Shown in pieces: positions 1-6,816 of a stretch of DNA of 11,296 nt. The notes under the pieces are model-generated. The model was not told where the DNA came from and did not search any database. It saw only the letters and a list, made by a program, of their open reading frames with translations. Origin of the DNA: Flavimaricola sp. (lineage in GTDB: Bacteria; Pseudomonadota; Alphaproteobacteria; Rhodobacterales; Rhodobacteraceae). The stretch lies in the NCBI GenBank assembly GCA_023300365.1, contig JALZWD010000052.1, forward strand, positions 1 to 11,296, given 5' to 3'. The number at the start of each line of letters is the position of its first letter. The first letter of the stretch is position 1. Made by a program: the position numbers and the translations under genes.

Positions 1-662
1 CGAACGTCGAAATCAAAGGGTACATGGTGCAAATGGGCGAGAAAAAGATCGACCGCGCCAAATTTGATTGGGCCGCAATCGACGGCAATGATTTCTGGTG
101 CCCCGATGCCACCGCCGCCCGCGAATGGGAAGACTACCTCGGCTGGCTGCGCAAAGACGACCACAACTCGGTCGGCGCCATAATCGAAGTGGTCGCGCGC
201 GGCGTGCCCGCAGGCCTCGGTGCGCCGATCTATGGCAAGCTCGACACCGACCTTGCCGCCGCGATGATGAGCATTAACGCCGTCAAAGGCGTGGAAATCG
301 GCGAAGGCATGGCCGCTGCCGCCCTCACAGGCCGCGACAACGCGGACGAGATTTTCATGGGCCAAGGCGGGCCACAATACAGCTCCAACCACGCAGGCGG
401 TATCCTTGGGGGGATCAGCACCGGCCAAGACCTCGTGGTGCGCTTTGCCGTGAAACCCACATCCTCGATCCTCAGCCCCCGCAAGTCGATCCGCATCGAC
501 GGCACCCCCACCGAGGTCATCACCAAGGGCCGCCACGACCCTTGTGTTGGCATCCGCGCTGTGCCCGTCGGCGAGGCGATGATGGCCTGCGTCGTGCTTG
601 ATCATCTGCTTCTTGATCGCGGCCAAACCGGTGGCCAGCGCGGTAAAATCGGCTCGGCCTAG
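1..662 (+). CDS. aroC: Chorismate synthase, C-terminal part (5' end outside window)
   Basis: Converts 5-enolpyruvylshikimate-3-phosphate to chorismate, the last shikimate-pathway step, in the cytoplasm and dependent on reduced FMN. The frame is open from base 3, so about 219 residues are present. The family is around 360 residues, so roughly the first 140-150 are missing. Visible family motifs are the [15 protein letters not shown] flavin/substrate-site stretch near bases 380-430, then KPTSSI, and the C-terminal signature [17 protein letters not shown] near bases 530-580. The reading frame runs without disruption to a TAG stop. The next gene is on the opposite strand, so aroC ends here as a convergent neighbour of the response regulator. 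I see no strong plus-strand T-run terminator after it. The identification is secure; the true start cannot be seen. Confidence 0.97.
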   Translation, partial: NVEIKGYMVQMGEKKIDRAKFDWAAIDGNDFWCPDATAAREWEDYLGWLRKDDHNSVGAIIEVVARGVPAGLGAPIYGKLDTDLAAAMMSINAVKGVEIGEGMAAAALTGRDNADEIFMGQGGPQYSSNHAGGILGGISTGQDLVVRFAVKPTSSILSPRKSIRIDGTPTEVITKGRHDPCVGIRAVPVGEAMMACVVLDHLLLDRGQTGGQRGKIGSA

Positions 663-703
663 GGGCGCAATCGCTCGGGCGTCTTCCCGTCTGCGCCATT
701 CGA

Positions 704-742
704 TAAAAAAAGCCCGACATCATCCATGTGGATGTGCCGGGC
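704..742 (-). terminator. Intrinsic terminator of the response-regulator gene
   Basis: On the minus strand a GC-rich stem (CGGGC at 738-742 with GCCCG at 712-716, extended inward by ACATC/GATGT) is followed directly by a run of seven T (plus-strand A-run 705-711). This is a standard Rho-independent terminator for the minus-strand response regulator. It lies about 90-125 nt beyond the stop codon. Confidence 0.8.
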
Positions 743-828
743 CAAGTCAACAGGGAGGGAATGGTGGCTCGTCGCCCGCCACCAAGGCATACTCCTGAAA
801 CGCGCGTCACCGCGCGATCCTTGGAATT
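743..828 (-). other. Structured 3' UTR of the response-regulator gene
   Basis: No gene is supported here. Between the stop codon at 829 and the terminator, the minus-strand transcript can form two more stem-loops: a 6-bp CGCGCG/CGCGCG stem with a 4-nt loop at 801-816, and a 6-bp GGTGGC/GCCACC stem with a 9-nt loop at 763-783. Between the second stem and the terminator lies a pyrimidine run (TCCCTCCCT on the minus strand, about 752-760) resembling an anti-Shine-Dalgarno sequence. It may be a long 3' UTR or the source of a small RNA; see findings. Confidence 0.45.
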
Positions 829-1515
829 TTATGCAACCAATCGATAACCACCGCTTTCAGTCACCAACAAACGTGCATTGCTGGGATCGGGTTCGATCTT
901 TTGGCGTAACCGGTAAATATGTGTCTCAAGCGTATGTGTCGTCACACCCGCATTATAGCCCCACACCTCATGCAGCAGCACATCACGCGCCACAACGCCA
1001 TCGCTTGATCGGTAGAGGTACTTGAGAATATTGGTTTCTTTCTCGGTCAGACGCACCTTCTTGTCGTCCTCGGTTACCAACATCTTTTGTGCGGGCTTGA
1101 ACGTATAGGGCCCAAGCGTGAACACGGCGTCCTCTGATTGCTCATGGGTGCGCAATTGTGCACGGATACGGGCCAGCAAAACCGGGAACTTAAAAGGTTT
1201 GCTGACGTAATCATTCGCACCAGCATCCAGTCCAAGGATGGTATCACTGTCGCTGTCATGCCCCGTCAGCATCAGCACAGGGCACTTAACGCCTTGCTTG
1301 CGCATCACCCGGCAAAGCTCGCGGCCATCCGTATCAGGCAGGCCCACATCCAGGATCACCAGATCATAAAGACCTTCCTTTGATTTGGTCAACGCGCTCG
1401 CGCCGTCATCGGCCTCAAACACATCGAAATCTTCGGTCATAACCAGCTGCTCACTCAGCGCCTCACGCAGATCATCGTCGTCATCGACAAGCAATATCTT
1501 CTTCAGTTGTGCCAT
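829..1515 (-). CDS. OmpR/PhoB-family response regulator (orphan)
   Basis: A two-component DNA-binding regulator of 228 residues acting in the cytoplasm. The receiver domain (about 5-118) has the acidic pocket at D11-D15, phosphoacceptor D56 in the [10 protein letters not shown] stretch, T84 and K106, so all phosphorylation residues are present. The C-terminal winged helix (about 133-228) ends in the typical recognition-helix and wing region [15 protein letters not shown] ... ESGGYRLV. The start at 1515 (MAQLKK) is chosen because AGAGG lies 8 nt upstream; an in-frame ATG at 1521 is only 2 nt from that site, and the longer upstream extension does not look like protein. No histidine kinase is encoded next to it, so its partner must be elsewhere. 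It might be the essential envelope regulator known as CenR/OsrA in Rhodobacterales, but that is a guess that needs a tree. Family call is certain; target genes are unknown. Confidence 0.93.
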   Translation of the reverse strand: MAQLKKILLVDDDDDLREALSEQLVMTEDFDVFEADDGASALTKSKEGLYDLVILDVGLPDTDGRELCRVMRKQGVKCPVLMLTGHDSDSDTILGLDAGANDYVSKPFKFPVLLARIRAQLRTHEQSEDAVFTLGPYTFKPAQKMLVTEDDKKVRLTEKETNILKYLYRSSDGVVARDVLLHEVWGYNAGVTTHTLETHIYRLRQKIEPDPSNARLLVTESGGYRLVA

Positions 1516-1676
1516 GGTCATATCCTCTTTGCTTGTACAATAGATGGAGGGGCTTCTCGGCTGTGGCAAGATTTGCTGCATTCGCCTCACACCCTCGTGT
1601 CGATGTCGCGGGAAATGTTTCAATTCTGGGGTGTTCCCGCTATCTATTGCGGGCAATTGGCTTGGAATCCCCCAAC
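1516..1676. promoter_or_regulatory. Divergent intergenic region between response regulator and ribA
   Basis: This 161-bp region must hold the start signals for both divergent genes. I find no convincing -35/-10 pair. It contains a perfect 7-bp inverted repeat, GCGGGAA (1608-1614) and TTCCCGC (1634-1640), with a 19-nt spacer, and a small ATTGC/GCAAT palindrome at 1646-1657. A GAATC site, the CcrM methylation target GANTC, sits at 1665-1669 just before ribA. No FMN riboswitch-like structure is evident. Confidence 0.4.
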
Positions 1677-2762
1677 ATGACACTCGCCCCCACTGTAACA
1701 GAACGGCTCGCTCGCGCCCGCGCGGATCTGCGTATGGGTGTTCCGGTGGTGCTTATTGGGAAACAACATGGTGCTATTGTTGTCGCCGCGGAAACAATTG
1801 GCCCCGAACGCTTTCAAACCCTCAAGGCCCGGTCCGGCGACCTAAGCCTTGTCATCACCGCCCGCCGCGCCGAAACCCTGCGTGCCCGCGCCTACGATGG
1901 CGACGTCGCCCGCGTGATTTTGCCCCAAGACGCCTCCCTGTCGTGGGTCCATGCCATCGCCGATCCCGCAGATGATCTGCTGCATCCAATGAAAGGCCCG
2001 CTGCAAACCCGCCGCGATGGCGATGCCGCCTTGCACCGCGCGGCGGTCGCCTTGGCCAAATCCGCCCGCCTCTTGCCCGCGCTCCTTGTCCTGCCGCTGG
2101 GTGATGCCGATCAGGTCGCCACCGCCAATGGCCTCACGGCCCTCCCCGCCGAGGCCGCCGCCGATACCCGGCCTGCCGCGTTCCAAAACATCGCCGCCTC
2201 CCGCGTCCCGCTTGCGGTGCACGACAAAGGCCGCGTCCACGTCTTCCGCCCCGATGACGGCGCAGAAGAGCATTACGCCATCGAAATCGGCGCCCCCGAC
2301 CGCGACAAACCGGTCCTCGCGCGTCTGCACTCCGCCTGTTTCACCGGCGACATCATGGGCAGCCTCAAATGCGATTGCGGCCCGCAACTGCGCGCGGCCA
2401 TGTCGCAGATGGGCGATGAAGGGGCCGGCGTCCTCCTCTATCTTAACCAAGAAGGCCGCGGCATTGGCCTTGCCAACAAACTCCGCGCCTATGCCTTACA
2501 AGACCAAGGTTTCGATACCGTCGAGGCCAACCACCGATTGGGCTTCGAAGACGACGAACGCGATTTTCGCATCGGCGCCGACATCCTCAAACGCCTCGGC
2601 TTTGCCCAAACCCGCCTGCTCACCAACAATCCCGCCAAGGTCGACCGCATGACCGCCAGCGGCATCACCGTCACCGAACGCGTGCCCCTGCGCGTTGGCC
2701 AAACCCCGCAAAACGCCCACTACCTCGCCACCAAAGCAACCAAATCCGGCCACCTGCTCTAA
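1677..2762 (+). CDS. ribA: GTP cyclohydrolase II with degenerate RibB-like N-terminal domain
   Basis: Opens the GTP ring to give 2,5-diamino-6-ribosylamino-pyrimidinone phosphate, the committed step of riboflavin synthesis (cytoplasm). The product has 361 residues. The C-terminal half is a complete RibA: zinc cysteines C221, C232 and C234 in the HSACFTGD ... KCDCG motif, QEGRGIGL at 258-265, the DER triad (D293/R295, matching the catalytic Asp and Arg of E. coli RibA) and LLTNNPAKV. Residues 1 to about 170 follow the RibB (DHBP synthase) pattern loosely ([10 protein letters not shown] ... [11 protein letters not shown]) but lack its acidic DDEDREN motif and the GHTEA region, so this half is very probably non-catalytic. 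A separate RibB would then be needed elsewhere. The start at 1677 (MTLAP) has GGAA 9 nt upstream; the frame stays open to 1509 but that extension lies in the intergenic region. Confidence 0.94.
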   Translation: MTLAPTVTERLARARADLRMGVPVVLIGKQHGAIVVAAETIGPERFQTLKARSGDLSLVITARRAETLRARAYDGDVARVILPQDASLSWVHAIADPADDLLHPMKGPLQTRRDGDAALHRAAVALAKSARLLPALLVLPLGDADQVATANGLTALPAEAAADTRPAAFQNIAASRVPLAVHDKGRVHVFRPDDGAEEHYAIEIGAPDRDKPVLARLHSACFTGDIMGSLKCDCGPQLRAAMSQMGDEGAGVLLYLNQEGRGIGLANKLRAYALQDQGFDTVEANHRLGFEDDERDFRIGADILKRLGFAQTRLLTNNPAKVDRMTASGITVTERVPLRVGQTPQNAHYLATKATKSGHLL

Positions 2763-2853
2763 CCTCAACGCTGCGTGATCGCGTCCGTGATCAATTGACC
2801 GCCCCCCGGCATTGCCGCAGACATCGCCTAGGTTAATAAAAGGACAGGCCCCG

Positions 2854-3207
2854 ATGAACTGGTCACTCTTTCTCAAACGTCACCAACCCGCCCCCAAGGT
2901 GACCCTCGCCCTTCTTGCTGGGCTTGGCGGTGTGGTTGGCATCGGGGTTTTGGGCGCGCTCACATCGCTCACCACACTCGCGCTCATCATGGCCCCCTTC
3001 GGCGCCAGCTGCGTGTTGTTGTTTTCGGTGGCCAGCAGTCCGCTCAGCCAGCCTGCCAATGTCATCGGCGGCCACCTCGTCTCGGCGGTTGTTGGGATGG
3101 TGATGATGTGGATCTTGCCCGATACATGGTGGGCCGTGGCCCTCGCTGTGGGGCTTGCGATTTCCGCAATGGCGCTCTTGCGCGTCACCCATCCGCCGCA
3201 TTGCTAA
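2854..3207 (+). CDS. HPP-family integral membrane protein, C-terminally truncated (possible pseudogene)
   Basis: 117 residues, very hydrophobic, with about four predicted membrane segments (roughly 16-36, 38-60, 70-90 and 92-111). It matches the HPP family by its layout: an APFGASCVLLF segment, the SQPANVIGGHLVSA segment, then the signature THPP near the end. Family members continue as HPPAGA plus about 50-60 more residues with another membrane helix; here the frame reads HPPHC and stops. I could not find the missing part in either other frame before hemY. Some HPP proteins of cyanobacteria and chloroplasts are nitrite transporters, so transport is the family-level inference. AAAGGA 9 nt upstream supports the ATG at 2854. 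It converges on hemY with 46 bp between stops. Family call is good; function of this short form is doubtful. Confidence 0.75.
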   Translation: MNWSLFLKRHQPAPKVTLALLAGLGGVVGIGVLGALTSLTTLALIMAPFGASCVLLFSVASSPLSQPANVIGGHLVSAVVGMVMMWILPDTWWAVALAVGLAISAMALLRVTHPPHC

Positions 3208-3223
3208 ATCATGTGGCATGGCG

Positions 3224-3241
3224 TGGGGCATCATTGCCCCA
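3224..3241. repeat. Perfect hairpin between convergent HPP gene and hemY
   Basis: A 7-bp perfect stem, TGGGGCA / TGCCCCA, around a TCAT tetraloop lies in the 46-bp gap between two convergent stop codons. The position suits a bidirectional terminator, but neither side has a T-run, so it may only stabilise 3' ends or mark a breakpoint. Confidence 0.5.
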
Positions 3242-3253
3242 GCCGATAGACCA

Positions 3254-4726
3254 CTATTTTGGCGTGCTTGTGGCCTCAACCACAATCTCGGCATCAATAT
3301 CCGAGGTGCCCGGATCAACCACCACTGGCAAGTCAGCGTCACCCTCATTTGGCGACCCCACCAGCAATGGCAACATCTCGGTCCCACCCGGCATTGAAAA
3401 TTCGCTTGCCGGAGGCGTACGCCAGCTCAGAGTGTCAAAGGCATGGCAATTACTACAAACTGGCATCCAAGACGAGTGAACCTGTTGGCAATTGTCACAA
3501 CACCATTGCGGACCGCGCGATGCCGTCAGCGCCTTGGTAAGCCAGCCGCGCACCACCGCGTCATCGGCACCTTCGCCACGCTCGATTGCGGCCATCAACG
3601 TCAAATTACGTGCTGTTGCATCGGTTTCATACAGATCGCCAAGAGACCGTTTGGCTTCGGGGAAATCCTCGGCCGCGATATTCAGCTCGGCCTTTAGCAT
3701 TTTTGTCTCTGGATGCTCGGGCTTAACACGTGTCAGAGCCGTAAACCGGGTCAGACGTTCTTTGGCGCTCTCATTTGGAGCAATCTCGGCAAATGCTGCG
3801 GCAAGGTCGGGATGGGGCTGCACGCTCCACGCCTTTTTCAATACGCGCGCGGCATACCTTGTATTGCTCGCCTCGATATAACCACGCGCGGCCATCACCG
3901 CCGCTGGGATTAAGTCTGGCGACAAACGATTGGCCTCAATCGCGGCTTCGCGCGCTTCAACGGTATTGTCATCGTCAAACACGTCACGGGCCTCAGACAG
4001 GGCCAAAACCGCATCACGGCGTTTATAAACGTCCCGTGGCAAAGACCCCAAACGCAACTTTGATCCAAGTGTCGACCGCGCCCCGGCCCAATCACTGCTT
4101 TCGGCCTGAAGCCGCAGCAAGACGTCTTGTGTCTCAACATGCTTTGGCTTCAGCTCAAACGCTTTTTGCGCAAGCTTGAGCGCGGTTTCATTATCACCAT
4201 CCTCAAGCTTTTGGTTCATGATGCCGCGTACCCCGACAAACCGGGTGCGATCATCCTGCAAAAGTGTCTTGTACGTCTCTTCGGCTTTTTTGCGATCACC
4301 CGCCAATTCAGCAGCCTGAGCAGTAAGCAAATTCGTAAGTTCAGGACGGTCCAAGAAACGCCCTGCTTTGGCCGCTTGGGCAAGCGCCGATTTGCCGTCA
4401 CCCGACGCCAAGGCCACCATTCCCTCAGACAAAGCATCAAAGCCTTTCTGCTGACTTTTGCGGTTAAAGTAGCGCGAAATCGCGGTGTCATCGCCATTGA
4501 TAAAGCGCAGAACCGCAAACAGAAATTTAAGAACCCAAAGACCCAACCAAACAAGCAGCACCAGTACGGCAAAACCAATCGCGATCTGCAGAACCGTGAG
4601 GGGGATTTCTTTACCGGCAAAGGTTATAACCGCGCCGCCCTCCATATCCATAAGCTGAAGAGCGCCAAAGGTGGCGGCAATAACAAAGGCAACAAAGGCC
4701 AGAATTTTGATCAAGGACCAGAGCAT
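3254..4726 (-). CDS. hemY: HemY-type TPR membrane protein with C-terminal zinc ribbon
   Basis: A 490-residue inner-membrane protein of the proteobacterial HemY family (HemY_N domain). It is not the protoporphyrinogen oxidase also called HemY in Bacillus. Two N-terminal membrane helices (about 5-27 and 43-70) are followed by the family stretch ending in RYFNRKSQQKGFDALSEGMVALASGD, then helical TPR-like repeats from about 95 to 390. Near the C-terminus is a four-cysteine motif, C410-x2-C413 and C424-x2-C427, ending in AFDTLSW, resembling the rubredoxin-like zinc ribbon of LapB. A low-complexity acidic tail follows. Its biochemical role is unsettled; linkage to hemD suggests a scaffold or regulator in tetrapyrrole synthesis or envelope work. 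The start lies 11 bp after the mic60 stop, with an AAAAGG site overlapping that stop, so the two are co-transcribed and probably translationally coupled. Confidence 0.9.
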   Translation of the reverse strand: MLWSLIKILAFVAFVIAATFGALQLMDMEGGAVITFAGKEIPLTVLQIAIGFAVLVLLVWLGLWVLKFLFAVLRFINGDDTAISRYFNRKSQQKGFDALSEGMVALASGDGKSALAQAAKAGRFLDRPELTNLLTAQAAELAGDRKKAEETYKTLLQDDRTRFVGVRGIMNQKLEDGDNETALKLAQKAFELKPKHVETQDVLLRLQAESSDWAGARSTLGSKLRLGSLPRDVYKRRDAVLALSEARDVFDDDNTVEAREAAIEANRLSPDLIPAAVMAARGYIEASNTRYAARVLKKAWSVQPHPDLAAAFAEIAPNESAKERLTRFTALTRVKPEHPETKMLKAELNIAAEDFPEAKRSLGDLYETDATARNLTLMAAIERGEGADDAVVRGWLTKALTASRGPQWCCDNCQQVHSSWMPVCSNCHAFDTLSWRTPPASEFSMPGGTEMLPLLVGSPNEGDADLPVVVDPGTSDIDAEIVVEATSTPK

Positions 4727-4737
4727 GAGTACGCCTT

Positions 4738-5973
4738 TTATTTACCTACAGAGGAATCAAGTGTTTCAACCGCAGCAAGCGCATCAATACGCGCCTGTGC
4801 TGTCGCCAACCACTCGGTGAATGTCGATTGAGCTGCGTCCGGTAAGGAGGCAACTTCTGTCATTGCTGTCTCAAGGTCGCCGCCGCCCACAGCGGCTTCG
4901 GCGCGGGACAGGACCGCATCAGTATCAGAGCCTTCACGCGGCTCAACAGACCGGACGTTAAACTGACTGCTTAGGAACGAACCAAGCCCACCACCGCCGT
5001 CTTGTGTATCCACACCTTCGCTGCGGGCGGTGCTCAGGGCCGCGCGCGCAAGATCAGGAAACGCGTCGGCCAAGGCTTGTTGCGTTGGCAGGCCGTCTTC
5101 GGCAACTGCAACCAACGCCTCAGGAGCGGCCACACCAGCTGTTTCAAGATTTGCGATCACATCCGAAAATGGCTCGCCGGTTTCCATTGCGATCCGAACT
5201 TCGGCGACGGCTGCAACGGCCAATGCCTCTTCAGCTTGCACTTGCGCCGCTTCTGCGGCCGACCGGGCCTCTTGCTCAATTGCGGCCGTCTGCGCACGGG
5301 CATCCGCAAGATCAGCGGCCGCCTCTTCACGTGCTGCGGCGATACCTGCGGCGGCGCTTGCCGTCATTTCTTGCATGCTGGATTGCTGTGCTGCAATTTC
5401 CGCGCGCAGACCGTCCAACTCACGTTCAATCGATGTAATCGCCGTGTCAGTAAGGTTGCCCTCTTCTGTCGGCGCACGCTCAACATCAGTGATCCGAGCC
5501 TCAAGCGCACCAACAGTCTCACTCAGCGACGCCAGCTGCGTGGTCGATTCAGTGCGAATATCTTCGATAGAGGCCTCAAGGGGCGCCAAGTCTGGCATCT
5601 CCGGCATTTCGGGCACAGCTGGAATGGCCGCTATTTGGGCCTCAAGGTCCTGAATTTGGCTGGCCTGATCGGCCAATTGCGGCGAAACATCCGTTGACGC
5701 ATCATGCCCAAACCCAAGCCATGCTCCGGCAAACCCAAGCCCGGCGGCAAGTGCTCCACCCGCCAAAGTCGGCATAAAGCCTGCCTTTTGAACCGTCACA
5801 TTTTGCACCACAGGCGCATCCGACGTCGCCGGCGCTGCAGGTGCATCGCTTTGTTTTGATTTGCTTGCTGGATGTGCTTTATTTTCTTTGACGACAACTG
5901 CGTCTTCGACATCTGCCTTCACTTGGGTCGCCTTGGCCGCATTTGCTGATGTCTTTTTAGTCGATTTCGCCAC
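4738..5973 (-). CDS. Alphaproteobacterial Mic60/mitofilin homologue
   Basis: A 411-residue inner-membrane protein of the mitofilin family (the bacterial relatives of mitochondrial Mic60, which shapes cristae). Seen in order: a Lys/Ala-rich cytoplasmic N-terminus (1-63), one membrane helix (about 66-88, Gly/Ala rich), an Ala/Glu-rich segment with strong coiled-coil character (about 95-265), and a C-terminal mitofilin-like helical domain (about 270-405), including the LSSQFNVRSVEPREGSD stretch and the following ARAEAAVGGGDLETA-like helix pair. Most of the protein should lie in the periplasm. The start codon is GTG at 5971-5973, with AGGGGG 7 nt upstream. It sits between hemD (69-bp gap) and hemY (11-bp gap), the usual alphaproteobacterial arrangement. 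Low sequence conservation in the coiled coil limits inference there. Expected role: membrane curvature or envelope contact sites. Confidence 0.87.
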   Translation of the reverse strand: MAKSTKKTSANAAKATQVKADVEDAVVVKENKAHPASKSKQSDAPAAPATSDAPVVQNVTVQKAGFMPTLAGGALAAGLGFAGAWLGFGHDASTDVSPQLADQASQIQDLEAQIAAIPAVPEMPEMPDLAPLEASIEDIRTESTTQLASLSETVGALEARITDVERAPTEEGNLTDTAITSIERELDGLRAEIAAQQSSMQEMTASAAAGIAAAREEAAADLADARAQTAAIEQEARSAAEAAQVQAEEALAVAAVAEVRIAMETGEPFSDVIANLETAGVAAPEALVAVAEDGLPTQQALADAFPDLARAALSTARSEGVDTQDGGGGLGSFLSSQFNVRSVEPREGSDTDAVLSRAEAAVGGGDLETAMTEVASLPDAAQSTFTEWLATAQARIDALAAVETLDSSVGK

Positions 5974-6042
5974 CGAAGTTCCCCCTGAGCCCGCAAACTC
6001 TCAATTTGTCCTCGGTTAGCTTAACCCGGTGTTAGCGTACCC
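5974..6042 (-). promoter_or_regulatory. hemD-mic60 spacer with repeated GTTAGC elements
   Basis: A 69-bp gap inside the minus-strand unit. It holds the mic60 ribosome binding site (AGGGGG on the minus strand, about 5981-5986). It also has a 5-3-5 inverted repeat, GGTTA-GCT-TAACC (about 6014-6026), and a second TTAGC copy about 20 bp away (about 6033-6037). There is no terminator. The repeats could be an operator for a secondary promoter; this is speculative. Confidence 0.3.
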
Positions 6043-6771
6043 TCAAGGACCGGAAACGCTAGAGTTTCCCCCTAAAGCAAAACAAATTGCCTCGATCATC
6101 GCCACGCCTTCAGGATGTTCGGCCATAATAACACCGTTTGTATCATACACAGCAATCACATCAGCAACGGCCTGACTGATTGTGACAAAAGTCACGTTGG
6201 ATGGATGGGGCCCCTGATTAACAAGCATTTGCGCCGTTCTCGGCGAGTACAACGGCACAACAACGGGTCTACTTTCTGCGAGGGCGGTCATCGCCTCTTT
6301 TGTAAGGCCAGCCTCATTTTGGCGGTACACAACTTGCGAAATTATATTTCGTCCAGCCTTGGCTAGATTTTTAGCAATTTCGCCTCGACTATGGGCACCA
6401 CGAAAATGAATGAGTGGGCCTTGTACGTCTTCACAGAGAATCATTTTGATTAAATCTGTCGCATTACCATTCGCACTAAGAGTTAAATATCCTTTCGATT
6501 GCGCCGCCTCCGCCGTGCGTGCACCAACACAAAACGCCAAAACGCTGTTGTCGGTTTTTGGTTTAGGGGCGCAGCGCACGCCATTCTTCGATGTAAAAAT
6601 TACTCCTGAAAAACCCTCAAGGCTCACATCGCATGCAATGGGTTCAATCTCGATAAGCGGCGAAAGCAAAATATCGACAGGGGCGGGGCAGGCTTGGCGA
6701 ATTTCTCGCACAAGTTGCTGAGCTTCAGCCTCTGGCCGGGTAATCAATAGGAGTGGCTGTCGATTTTTCAC
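6043..6771 (-). CDS. hemD: Uroporphyrinogen-III synthase
   Basis: Cyclises hydroxymethylbilane with inversion of ring D to uroporphyrinogen III, the branch precursor of heme, chlorophyll-type pigments, siroheme and cobalamin (cytoplasm). About 242 residues, normal for the family. Seen: the N-terminal ITRP motif (residues 10-13), FTSKNGV in domain 1, the VYRQ segment of the linker, PLYSPRTAQ, and ISQAVADV in domain 2. The start is taken at a GTG codon (6769-6771) because AAAGGG lies 7 nt upstream on the minus strand; an in-frame ATG at 6796-6798 would add nine residues but has no clear ribosome site. It is the first gene of the minus-strand hemD - mic60 - hemY set and is divergent from tsaD with only 45 bp between starts. 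hemC is not adjacent in this window. Confidence 0.92.
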   Translation of the reverse strand: MKNRQPLLLITRPEAEAQQLVREIRQACPAPVDILLSPLIEIEPIACDVSLEGFSGVIFTSKNGVRCAPKPKTDNSVLAFCVGARTAEAAQSKGYLTLSANGNATDLIKMILCEDVQGPLIHFRGAHSRGEIAKNLAKAGRNIISQVVYRQNEAGLTKEAMTALAESRPVVVPLYSPRTAQMLVNQGPHPSNVTFVTISQAVADVIAVYDTNGVIMAEHPEGVAMIEAICFALGGNSSVSGP

Positions 6772-6816
6772 GCATAAACCCTTTGGGGTGACACCCATTG
6801 TGGGGTCTGGTCTGCG
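6772..6816. promoter_or_regulatory. 45-bp divergent hemD/tsaD gap with small palindrome
   Basis: Two divergent genes share 45 bp, so at least one promoter must extend into coding sequence. The gap carries the hemD ribosome binding site (AAAGGG on the minus strand, plus-strand 6779-6784). It also has a perfect 5-1-5 palindrome, GGGTG-A-CACCC, at 6786-6796. A clear promoter pair is not visible. Confidence 0.35.

Noticed and set aside
650..798. Minus-strand small ORF beginning MPWW after an AGGAGT box, reminiscent of a trp leader peptide with tandem Trp codons
   Set aside because: The AGGAGT is only about one base from the ATG, the frame does not stop early but runs through the terminator into the aroC end, and no trp gene follows.
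1516..1676. FMN riboswitch or other leader RNA upstream of ribA
   Set aside because: The conserved RFN element pattern is not present; only short inverted repeats are visible.
1842..2450. 202-residue minus-strand frame opposite ribA
   Set aside because: Gly/Ala/Asp-rich antisense shadow of a clear GTP cyclohydrolase II gene; no ribosome site or motif.
3155..3397. Plus-strand frame overlapping the HPP end and the hemY end as a possible frameshifted continuation of the HPP protein
   Set aside because: The translation after the HPP motif is not hydrophobic and does not resemble the missing HPP C-terminus; it is antisense to hemY.
5002..5697. Long plus-strand open frames opposite mic60
   Set aside because: They are antisense to a good mitofilin gene, are rich in Arg/Ala/Ser/Cys as expected from shadow frames of high-GC coding DNA, and match no family I recognise.
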